Positions 35,112 to 47,100 of a DNA stretch of 64,000 bases are shown piece by piece (position 1 is the first letter of the stretch; the number at the start of each line of letters is the position of its first letter). Position numbers and translations under genes: made by a program. The notes under the pieces were generated by a model, which saw only the letters and a program-made list of their open reading frames with translations, searched no databases and was not told the origin of the DNA. The DNA lies in contig NC_053200.1 of NCBI RefSeq assembly GCF_905163445.1, positions 13,454,001 to 13,518,000 of the forward strand. The letters are read 5' to 3'. Origin of the DNA: Pararge aegeria (taxonomy: Eukaryota > Arthropoda > Insecta > Lepidoptera > Nymphalidae).

Positions 35112-36181
35112 CAAGAAGAAGAAGAAATACTTTATTGCACACGAACATCAGAATATACATAAAATATAGAATAAACAACAACATGAATTGTAGGCATGCA
35201 AAGGCGGCCTTATTGCTGCAAGCAATCTCTTACAGGCAACCTCTGGCAGAAGGAAAAGCTGCAAGAGAGCGGGATAGTGCAATTATACTACATATAATAT
35301 ACATATATATTCGGCAATAAATAGACATACACATTAATTACGATATTTTTTTAAATTACTTCACTCAAAGACAGACATTTAAATATGGGAAGGGATTGAC
35401 TTTTACGGATGTCAGCATGCAAATTATTCCAAAGAACAACAGCCTTAAAAGTGGAAGAGTTACCGAAGAACTTGGTTTTGCAAAATGGGAGTACCAGACG
35501 GTTATCGTGCCGAGATCGGAGGTCAGTATGTGAAGCAGAATTAGAAATATAGTGAAAACGGTATTTAAGGTACGAGGGTGTAACTGAATTATTTAGGATA
35601 GAGTACAAGAATGAGAGAAGAAAAAAGTTCACGACGCAATCTGATCGGCAGCCATTTAAGTCTAACCCTGTACTCCGAAATGTGGTCAAATTTACGCAGT
35701 CCAAAAACAAACCGGATACATAAATTTTGTAGGCGCTCGAGTTTGTTCAGCAGTTCTTCAGTAAGATCAGGATAGCATGAGTCAGCGTAGTCAAGTAACG
35801 GAAGAAGAAGAGATTGTGCAAGAGAAATTTTCGTTTTAACTGGAGGGAAATTTTTCCAACGTTTTAAATAACCAATCGAAGCAAAAACTTTACTTAAGGG
35901 GACCAGGATAGCGTGGTATCCATAAGCAGGCCGAGATTCTTTACTGTAGTGCTAAGAACCAATTCAGTAGAGTTAAAGCGAACAGAAGGAAGAGTGCTGA
36001 AATTAACTTTTGCTAATTGCTGACGGCTGCCAATAATAATTACTTGTGACTTATTGGGATTAACACATAGTCCATATGAATTACTCCATGTGTAGATACT
36101 GAGTAGTTCATTGTTAAAAAAGCATTCTTCAATTTTTTTATAAACGCGCCACCTTATGTGTTTGTTTTGTTTTTGTATCAC
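35112..36181 (-). mobile_element. 5'-truncated Jockey-like LINE with RT C-terminus
   Basis: Minus-strand frames read WSNSYGLCVNPNKSQVIIIGS (the region after the RT catalytic centre) and, further on, LRSRHDNRLVLPF...FKAVVLWNNL. Stops and shifts break the frame. The 3' end has the hairpin GCAAGCAATC...TTATTGCTGCAAG region and AATAAAG, close to a run of purines at 35112. Confidence 0.82.
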
Positions 36182-36184
36182 ACT

Positions 36185-37655
36185 AAACTAGATAATATAT
36201 TACCACTTCTTTATTTTAATTTTTTAATTTCTCATTAAGTGAAACTGTTTCTTTTGGGAATAAATGTTTAAACCTAAATGAAACGAACACAATCAGTACA
36301 CATTTAACAGTTCCAAAAAAAAGGATGCAAAAAGTAAAAAAAGGTGTAAAATTATTGTAGAAAAAATAAAAAAAAAAGGTTCAAAAATAAACAAAAACTA
36401 ATAAATTCATAAACTAAATGAATTAACTTACTATTTATTCATTTCGAACAAAACTCGTTTGACATAGTTAAATCTAGCTGCTCCGATTTGATTTTTATAA
36501 TCCCCACTTTTGACTGTAGTATCCACATTTAAGCTTCAACTTGATACCTCAAGCCGTGGCTTTAAAATAGTGCCTTAACAGACAGGCATGATTCCGTAAG
36601 AGTTCCATTAATCCATTACAGAGGTTTGGAACCCTATGAAACGGATAATAACACAATAGGGTAGGCAATGACTTTATGCATGTACTAAGTGATCATAAGT
36701 GCGTATAACTACACTATTAGAGCAATGCAATAGATAAGAGTAACTTCTCTGAGGGCTCTGTCCCTTTTAATTCCAAGTAGGTAGTTTGTACAAGTAGGTA
36801 CGAGGGCTTACAAGGATTACTTTGGTTAAGTAGACTCTATTTTTGATGACTTGTCCTTATTATTTGCTAGCTTTAGCCCGCGACTTCATCCGTGTTGAAG
36901 TCCGTGTCAATCTTGCAGATAACGCTACATTACAAGTTATAAAACTTATCCAGGATGCAATCCTTATCTATGCAATCTATGGCTGGAAACGGAAGTCGTT
37001 TATAGAGAACAAAGGCTACATATTTAATCCCCCTGGAAACCTGACACAGAAGGTTTTTCATAATATTCGCCCACTCAGTATTTCTATTCCGAGCGCTTCC
37101 TTAATTTTTTGTAATACATAATTTAATGCCGCTTGCTTAAGTATTATACTATTTCATTAGCAGTCGCCGTGTAATTTTTTCCCCTATTAGTCGATTCGAC
37201 AAGTGGAAAATGGTGGTTGAAATGGCGTTAAGTATGTATGTAAGAAATAATCTACGAAGCGAAATGTTTTGACAACTATTATTAAAATTTTTTTTTTCAC
37301 TTGCAATTAAGACGGAAGTTCGAGAAAATTTTGTTAGTTAACAATTGTTTAACTTATTGAAAAAGTTAACTTTAAGTAAAATTTCCAACGGGAATAAATT
37401 ATTTAGTGTTCAAAATAAAAATAATTATTTAATTATTTTTGTTTTAGAAGGATAAATATAATTTGTACACTTAATTAGAGATGTAATTCTTAATATTTTT
37501 TTTATAACATTGTTCAAAACACACCATATTTTTTTCAAATAAAAAAAAAATATTCAATACTTTAAATAAATGAATTAATGTGCCCTAAACACTTTTGACG
37601 CCGCGCGGGCAATCTAAAATTATAAATAATGGAGAAAGAGTTCCGGGAGTTGAAA
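36185..37655. other. No gene seen downstream of the colmedin-like gene
   Basis: Very AT-rich. 36860-36900 (GCTAGCTTTAGCCCGCGACT) resembles a reversed Helitron-like end. Confidence 0.45.
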
Positions 37656-37659
37656 GTTT

Positions 37660-37665
37660 TTTATT
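37660..37665 (-). terminator. Candidate poly(A) signal of the colmedin-like gene
   Basis: AATAAA on the minus strand, about 380 nt after the stop codon. It is the nearest perfect hexamer I saw downstream; cleavage site not proven. Confidence 0.3.
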
Positions 37666-38044
37666 GGAAATTTCCTCCTGTTTCAGAATCTTTTTTGAAA
37701 TTTCTTAAATATTAATAGTTTATGAAATATTGGCAAAAAACTAATTGCCATTTTTTTTTTCATCTTCAACTGTGTATAACTTTGCAATTTTGGCACATTT
37801 TTCTAGACGTCATTCCGAATCCAATGAGCTATCGCACATAATTTTAAGAGCAGTATCTCTATTTTGTACCATTTTCAACTTTTCGACTAGACTATATATT
37901 GAACTTTTATGCGGAACTTTGGTGGGTCATAGTTTTTTGTTCTTTTCAAATTACATTTTACCTATTATACAATTACAGTTACCTTACTAACACGTTAGAA
38001 AAAATATAGTAAAGACACGAATTAAGTTTAACTACCTACAATGG

Positions 38045-38110
38045 TTAAGGTATCTCGTTATATCTAACTGGATAAGTTAACTGGTTGCCACGGTCCCATG
38101 AATACAGCTC
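38045..38110 (-). CDS. Colmedin-like exon 16: C-terminus
   Basis: Last 21 residues and stop, behind a 3.0-kb intron. ELYSWDRGNQLTYPVRY is the characteristic closing motif of olfactomedin domains; acceptor TTACAG, phase 0. Confidence 0.92.
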   Translation of the reverse strand, partial: ELYSWDRGNQLTYPVRYNEIP

Positions 38111-41100
38111 CTGTAAGTAATAAAATACACAAATATTAGATAAAATAATAAAGGGGTCCATAAACGGAGCGACAACGAATGTCCGGGCGACGGATTGCAC
38201 GCGTAAGTTCAGTTACTTAAATCGCGAAAGATTGCGGAGATGCAATCTGGCAGTTGGAAGCAGTAATAGCCTAGTGGATAGAAGCTCGACTTCACTTGCT
38301 GGGGGCCGAGTTCGAATTCCAGCACGCACCTCTAACTTTTCTAAGTTGTGTACGTTTTAAGCAATTCAAATATCACCAGCTTCAACGGTGAAGAAAAGCA
38401 ACGTGAATACTGAATGCTTAGAGTTCTCCATAATGTTCTCATAAGTGTGTGGAGTCCATCAACCCATCCTGGTCCAGCGTGGTGGACTACGGCCTTAACC
38501 CCTGTAGTGGGCCGGTAATAGGTTGATATGATGAATCTGGCAGTTTGTATTTGCAAGTATTCTCGCGTGAGTCTTGCACGAATACTATACAGTTACAGTT
38601 ACATATTGCAAATGTTAGTGGTGCAAGCTACTTGCACAAGTTATTGGTTCAAGCGACAAGCTCATAACTACAATATTTGCACCAGTTTCTGACTGGGACA
38701 TTCTTCTTGCAAGAGCTTTCTGCGATGTCATGTATCGATGCAAATCGACCGTAGCGACCGATTGTATGTGTGGTGAATAATTTGAAAGCGATGGATCGCT
38801 GCGATCGAACCTTAACTGCCTCATGTGCTTGCTTCTCAAGTCGGGCCAAAATTTTTAGATACCCTGAAAAGTCTGATTCGGAAATCACGTTAATCTGTCC
38901 ATCCCAGCTATCGATGCTAAAGCTAATATGTTTCTGAAGTGAAAATTTCCTAACCTGCGTTGAGGGATTTTTGGTAGACACATGGTTTCTACGATAATAA
39001 CGTAAAAACGATAGGTATATGTATGAGCCCAAAAGAAAATTGAGTATACCAAAAGAATTTAATATAAGGTGTTGAAATATTTCTATAGATGTCGCTAGTT
39101 ACAGGGAGCCGAACTGCGTAAGTTAAAGACGTACAATAAATAAAGAGGTCATCTAAAAAGTAAGTACCTATTAATTCCATTACTTCAGAATACAATAGTA
39201 TTTTATTTATCAAAAACTCGTTTTCAAAACAAAAGATAAATACAAGAACAACTTAGCTTACGAACATACCAACTCAGAAGAACTTTTGGTTTGTAAAGCG
39301 TAGCCGAAAAGCTTCAAGTTTAACGACATAGATGCCGCTGTATTTAATGTGGTCAGTTTGAGAAAAGAAAAATGTCATTCATTCAAAATTTTTTTCATTC
39401 GTTATTCTTCACCTAGTGAATGAAATGGTGACATTGATAAATCAATTCCAAATTAGCTTTTTCTTCTTCTTCTTTGGGTTAATTGTTGATAGTAATTCTC
39501 GAGGAAATTCAAATCAAATTTCGTTACAAAACTCTATCGTCTACGGTCTATGGAAGGGCGTTCTAGGTAGGTCTACGCGCAGAATTAAGTCTAGGACTTG
39601 ATGACTTTTCGGGGTGCTGCACAATCCTCTTTTATTAAAACTAGAGAAAATATAAATTGTAGAAGAGGTAAAGCTAATGAACTATAGAAGTCTAAAAAAT
39701 GCAACGATAATCCTTTGCCAATAAACCACTCTCAAGTTAATTCAAAATGATTTTTTACTATCTTGCTGTATGTTTATATCAATGTACTAATTTTTTCTTT
39801 GGTGTACAATAAAAGTGTATTCATTCATGCATACATATATGTATATTCAAATTATCAAATTCAAAACTGTTTTATTCATGTAGATCTATCTCATTACAGG
39901 CACATAAGAAGCGTTCATACATTTAACATGTTAACACTAATGTTAAGTGATGGTGATAACTACATTCGTTAAGTTAAAACTAAAGCTACGAGGGTTTCAA
40001 ACGCGCTAGGAAGAGCCCACAACAAACTTAGCCAGGCTTTTTTCACCATCTCAAAGTCCAGTTAATGTTTAGCTATGAAGTTAGAGCAATTCATACTCAA
40101 GCTTTTTTATCATACATGTTGTCCTTAATATTATAATAGGATTTTTCTATAAGCTTACGTTTTAAATATATAAAAATATACGAAACGAAACTCTCTCACT
40201 TTCTATCTTCACTCACTTATATCTTCTTCTAAACTTCCGTTCGCCTCGCTCAATCATACTTTTCATAACGCTCTCGTCACGCATTCTCTAGCTTACAACG
40301 TCAACCGTGTGTCAAGAAATTTTACTTCAAAGATCCAATATTAGGCACAATGGTAAAAAATCTTGTATAAAAAAATAAAAAATATAGATATACAACGACA
40401 ATACACACATAGGTAGGTAAGGAATAAGATAGCTTATAAAAATGCGCGGGCCCCAGCTTCATCTGTCGGGCTAATTTGTGAATCTAAACCATCCATGGTG
40501 CCACCCAAACGTATACCAAAAAAAACATTCTTATCGGTCCAGCCGTCTAGGAGGGGTTCAGTGACATACACACGCACACAAGAAAAATATATATATATAT
40601 GAGATGAGACTAGCGGACCCCAGCGCCGTCTGTCGGGCTGATTTGTGAATCTAAAACATCCAGGGTGCCACCCAAACGCATACCAAAAAATTCATTCAAA
40701 TCGGTCCAGCCGTTTTGGACGAGTTCAGTGACATACACACGCACACAAGAAATATATATAAGATTATACAGATAAACACCCAGACACTGAAAAACATTCA
40801 TGTTCATCACATAAACATTTTTCCAGTTGCGGGAATCGAACCCACGGCCTTAGATGCAGGAAGCAGGGTCGCTGCCCACTGCGCTAACCGGCCGTCAAGT
40901 GAATTATATATAGACAAAAAGTGTAAATATAAGTGCGACTAAATATATTATCAACCTTTCAATTTCGGGACTGTTTTGACCCGTGCTTATCCAACGGTGC
41001 AGACCAGCTAACGCCCGATATTAATTGTTTTATCAATCTAATCCAAAGTTTTTGAATGGCAGATTTAATTCGGTTTTACTAAAATTTTTCTACTCTTTCC

Positions 41101-44100
41101 TGTTATATATGTCATTGAGAATTCATAATGCCTTACCTTGTGGTTATGATCGTATCCAAGCTGCGTTGTCTTTCTAAACGGGTTTGTGAACTGCAGTGAC
41201 ACCTCCACGGGCTTGCTTAGGTACAGGTCAATAGCTACTGTTACTTTGCTCTCCCGTTCTGTGGCCGAGTCCAGCGCGTATAGCACCCCGCATACTATGA
41301 ACATTTCTCCCACCTGGAAATTAAATAAATAAATATACACTATGACAATACACACATCGCCATCTAGCCCCAAAGTAAGCGTAGCTTTTGTTATGGGTAC
41401 TGAGATAGCTGTTGAATATTTTTATGAATATAATACACATATTAAACTTAAATTATACAGATAAACACCCAGACACTGAAAAACATTCATGTTTATCGAA
41501 CAAACACTTTCCAGTTGTGGGAATCGAACCCACGGCCTTAGATGCAGAAAGCAGAGTCGCTGCCCACTGCGCTAACCGGCTGTCAAATGTATGTCATTGA
41601 GAACTCATAATGTCTTAACTTGTGGGTGGGTAAACACTTTCGGGGGGCCTAGTTCGAATCCCAGCACGCACCTCTACCTTTTCTAAGTTATGGGCGTTTT
41701 AAGTAATTATAATATCACTTGCTTCAACGGTGAAGGAAAACATCGAGAGGAAACCGGCATGCCTGAGAGCAGTGGCGTGCTCTGGGCTTCTTACCAGGGT
41801 ATGCATACAAAAATCCTCATATATACGAGTTATTTATCAATTATGGGGTAGGCAGTGCTTTTGTGCATGTATGAAGTGCACGCCACTGCCTGAGAGTTCT
41901 CTATAATGTTCTCAAAGGCGTGTGAAGTCCACCAATCCGCACTGGGCCAGTGTCCAGGAGACCCGCGGCCTGTAGTGTGCCGGTAATGGGTCGATATGAT
42001 GACGATGATAATGGTTAAAATAACAGGGGAAAACTGAGCAGTAAGCTAAAAAACACACTCGCTTGCTGTCAGCTTGGATTCGAACTCGAAAGTGTAGTCG
42101 AGCTGCTCTCGTTGCGCTATAACCACTATGGTCAGTAATAAATAGTAGTAAAACCTTTAGTGAAAGAGCTTGGGAAGTATTACCGCCATACCTTTTTTTT
42201 TTGCACACATTACTTCTTGTAAATACAATATTATTAGTTACATTATCTGCTGCATTTTTCACATGGTTTTAATACTGCACTCACTTGTTTATGGTTCAAC
42301 GATATGTTCCAAATATGATTGATGTTGAAGTCGTCTTTGTTGGGGTCGAAGCTCAGTTTAGCTACTGCAGTGTTGTTAGATTCTGCCATCGAATAAATTG
42401 CCCACAGACCATTGTCATCTGCACTGAAATCCACCTGGCGATGAAAAACATAATGAGGTCATGAATCCGAGTTGATTTCCGTGAGACAACAGACAATAGG
42501 CAATAGAGTTCATAAAGTTAAGTATTTGAATTATAAAATGACTCAGTGCGTAAATTATTTGTAACCTTTAGATGTAACAGAACATGTTGAGGGTTTTATC
42601 ATATTACTTTCGTCAAAATTGACTAGACGTATCCAATGATCAAAATCATTATCGAAATATCATCTCTCGAAATATCACGAAAAATTTGGTGGTCGGCTTA
42701 TTTTGAGAATTGCCAAACTGATAACGAGTGATGCCGCTTCACTACCAGATAGCGCTAACTTAATGAAATGATAGAACTATATTGTTGATGCATTGTTTCA
42801 AAAAGATACAGAGAATTAGTCAGATCTGCTGATAATGTCTGAGTCGGTATGCGCCAGAATCGCATGCGAAAAGGAAATTCTAAGCGAACGTTACAATTGT
42901 AAGAATTAAGGTATCAAATTTAAGATTCTACGATATTATTCTTCTTCTTAGCGGAACCGGTACTACTATATACATAAGTCCAAAAGCTTAGCAGGCCGCC
43001 CAAGTCACCGAGTGAATAATTTAATTAGTTAAATTAAATAAGTTAGTTACCTGATTGTGCTGGCCCGCATATAGCCTTCCATCGGCGTGAGGCAGGTGGA
43101 CGGATTTGATTCTACTCTGAGTGAGATCGTAGCGAATGATATCACCTGGGTGCCCTGATTCGTTTGCCTGGTAGAAGAACGATCCACTGTACACTATGTG
43201 ACCATTTCCCTGAAAATAATACGATTAAGTAACTTGAATGTAATAGTTTCGTAATACCTTCCACACCGGAAGACAAAGTTCTTTATCACATATATTTTAT
43301 TGGCACACTCATTTTGAAGTCTCATCTCCGTAATATAAATCAGAGATAACAAGATTATAAGCCTGGTTCTGTTCTGGGCCGCTTGTATCCAGCGGCTCCC
43401 CGCGACTCGCTTGATGTCGTCTGTACAACTGGTTGGGGGTCGACCAAAAGCTGCGTTCACCAGCGCGGGGTTGCCACCCCAACACCCTGGAACCCCAATT
43501 AAAATATAGAGTATAGAGTATTTATTTATAACGAATCAAATTATTCTTACAAAAAATGGCTTCTGTAGCTTATGAAACTCATCAACCTGGTCGGACTTGA
43601 AGCTTGCTTTGCTTCTGTATTCCCTCAGTCTTTCCACGTCATTCTCTTGAGTTGTCCAGAGTTTTTCTTTCTGTAATGATCAATAGTTAAAAGTAAAGTT
43701 ATCATCATTATTAACTTGTTATTGGACTAATCCAGAGCACAATGCAATAACAAATACGAAAAAATTATACCTGACTATCGGAGGCATTTGAATCTCTTAA
43801 CCATGCCCCAAACAATTCTTCTTTATATCGATGGTAGACAGGTTTACCGATGGCATACAGTTGACAATCTGGAAATTGATTATCTTCAGAAACAGTATTT
43901 TCATAATTTATTCAGCCCCACGTTCTTTTTTTCTGACAGTTGCTAACTGGGCTCATACCCTCTTCTGGATATTATGGATATGACTAGATAGTAAGTATTG
44001 AAAAAAATTACTCAACATATCAGTTCTTTGAATTTTTTCATAGTTGACGGACCAAGTGAATGACCATCGCCTAGCAGAGCAACACTTTGCCTTGTGCCCA

Positions 44101-47100
44101 TTAATATGGGGCATAGTAGTGTAGCTTCATCCGCTTGTGATTATACAAATATGTCTTTTACACCGTAATACAGCATTGCAAACAATGCTGCTTGGCGACA
44201 GAAATAAGCACTTTTCCGGACGAGACAAATGCTCTTCTACTAGTAAACTTAGTGCGACGTCACATGATCAATAGTGCGTAAGGATTGTAGAAAAAATATT
44301 TCCCAATTAGCACCACATATTGGATTGTAATAAATACGATCGATAATATCATTCTGTCATCGATTATCCATCGATCAATATACTAAGTATAACAATACTC
44401 ACTGAGATTCCTGGTTAACTTATATCCAGCTGTAGAGTTCATAGTGGAGATCAGGAGCAAAGCACGATCACAGCGAGGACATGATGGACATTTCTGAACC
44501 TTGCACAGCTCCTCGTAGGAAGTAAGGATGGGAGGTGGGGAGCCGAACTCCATTGGCTGCTGGATCTGGTTCTGCTGATTGGGCCCAGCATCTGTCGATT
44601 TAATTTATTTGTTAGTGGTTGAATCATGAATTTGCACAACAGTGATATTTCAAGATTCATGTTTGTATGAATGTTTTATTTTACCGTAATAATAATTGAC
44701 AAACCAAGCAGATAGCTCGCCTGATAGTAAGTGCAAAACATTCGCTCATAAACAAAGCAACACTTCACAGGGCATGCAGGGAGCAGGTCTTGCAACATGC
44801 CGACCTGTGTCCATCAATTTGAGGCGTAGGTGTGACCGGCTACCACGCCCGTCAGACCGGCAGGGTGATTACGTATCTCGCGACAGCAATGCGACAGGCG
44901 TAAATTTTGCAATCACTGCTGTCAAACGTCACTTTTCCATACTATAAATAAACAAAAGTGACGTTTGACAGCAGTGATTGCAAGATATACGCCTGTCGCA
45001 TTTCTGTCGCGAGATACGTTATCACCCTGCGGATCACAGCTTTGCAACGAAACTCCTTGGTGGCAGAAATAAGAAGAGCTCTGTCACAAAAAGCTTTAGT
45101 ACAACTAAAATGTATGTGAGTTTCTTTATTCCACTAGAAGTTCTAAACGTCTGAACGAGTTCACGATATAGATATGGTTGGAAACCTTACAACATCATCC
45201 CGAGGTACTCAAGTCGATAACTGGATGGATAATATTATTCTTGGTAAGTCATATATATTGCTCTACTACAGCCGACTTAGCGTAAACGGCACAAATCTTA
45301 TCACTAATTTAAGCATATTTGGTGTTAAATCGAAATATTTTAATATTAGGTTTGGGAAAAAGTCTTTTCGCATTATACTATGTGTGATCTTGTAATAATA
45401 TCTCTTTGGCTATACTATTTGTATCCGGCTGGATTTGGTATCATTAAAAGTTTAAATTTTAAAGAAGATAATTCCAAATTCAAAATAGGAAAATGTGTGA
45501 TTTTTATTAGTTTTTCGTACCGTGAAGATGAGTGAATCTAATGAAGAAATTCGATATAGTTTGAAATTTGACTCCAAAAAGGTAAAAATACAACTCAAGC
45601 CGCGAAAAAATTTGCGAAGTTTATGGACCTAGTGCAGCGTCTGTGAGAGTAGCACAAATTTGGTTTAAGTCAAAGATGCAACTCGCTCTGGTCGCCGTTA
45701 CGGATAAAATGGATGCCATTTTTGAAAAAGTGGAGCAGGATATCAGTAGTTACAACGTAGCTGAAGAGCTGGGAATTGACCACAAAACAGTTTTGGAAAA
45801 AAACTGGGTACACAAAAAAGCTGGATATTTGGGTACCTCACGAACTTACTGAAAGCCCAAAATTTCTATAGCAATGGGATTATGTCCCTACATATGTAAA
45901 TACTCTAATTAAATGTAAATAAACTATATTAAAAATTCTTTAGAATTTTCATTAATAATGCGAAGAAACGTTTTCCCCAATAACAACTCTTAATATTTTT
46001 CCTGACGTATTTGAAATTGAACGCATACTACTACTATTGCATTCAATTCCTATTTGACAGTACATTTAAGTAGGTACTTTGAACATTCATTTTTTTTGTC
46101 ATCACGAAATTTAACATCTCTCCGTGTCTCGTAGATATTTAATTTCAATATATTCTAAAACAAAGGTGGATAAGTAGCTAACTCACTGCCCGTATACTGT
46201 TTATCGAGTTCCGACTGCAATTGTTCAGCAATAACTAGATGCAATAAACTAATAGGTTAACAATAAACAGCACACTCGTATCAAACAGAGAAGCTAAGTA
46301 TGTTAGGATAAAGAAAGTCATAAGATAACTCACACATCAACTTAATATGACCCTTAACTGTTTTGTTATTAAGTTCATTTTTCGCAACACAGCTATAAAG
46401 CCTTAGGTCATGTTCTCTGAAGCTGGCAATCTCAAGTTTCATGATCCATCTCCACGGATCCCCGGTTGTGGCAACATCAGTCTTGAAACGGGAACCCTCT
46501 AGAGTAAGTCCATCGCATTCCCACGCTAGAACAGGTTCAGGCCACGCTTGGATCTTGGAAAATACATAATAATTTAAGTGTATTTGGTTACAAATTGTGA
46601 TTGTTGGATAGAAGCAACGCCTGCTTTGTGACTTTTTAGTTTATTAAAGAAAAACTTGGATAGAAGCAGGCGTTACTTTGCGGAATTCCATGAAATATGA
46701 AAATCAAGCTTAATTTGCTATACGCCGCGAAATCAGGAGAACTAAGCAAAACCAAAGCATCCTCAGGAGATGTTGACTTTACAATGAATAATTGCTAAGT
46801 GAAAAATTCGCCAAATGTGTCGCCTTTTATACCTTAAAAAGTGGGGGTCAGAAAGGTATAAAAGGCGATACATTTGGCGAATTTTTCACTTAACAATTAT
46901 TCATTGTAAAGTCAACATCTCCTGAGGATGCTTCGGTTTCGGAGCGAAACGTGCGTAGAGGGTATATTGCCGAAGATCTGTTTGGTGTGGAGTATAAGGA
47001 TTTCAGAAATTATAAATTACACCACACAGATTCTCCTGCTTTTCGCGAAGTATAGCAAATTAAGCTTAATTTTGATAATATACGTTTATACGTTTTTAAA

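Larger units (their letters stand above)
38111..41136 (-). other. Colmedin-like intron 15
   Basis: 3.0 kb carrying SINE-B, two LINE tails, paired Helitron-like repeats and a SINE-A half. 38151-38255 plus 38546-38840 is a GC-moderate, unclassified sequence that SINE-B interrupted. Confidence 0.7.

Noticed and set aside
38649..39032. 127-codon minus frame in colmedin intron 15
   Set aside because: No family resemblance, overlaps unclassified repeat-like DNA, no matching splice sites in phase.
46922..46950. Certain active hammerhead ribozyme
   Set aside because: An extra base after CUGANGA and no identified cleavage site; kept only as a hammerhead-like finding.
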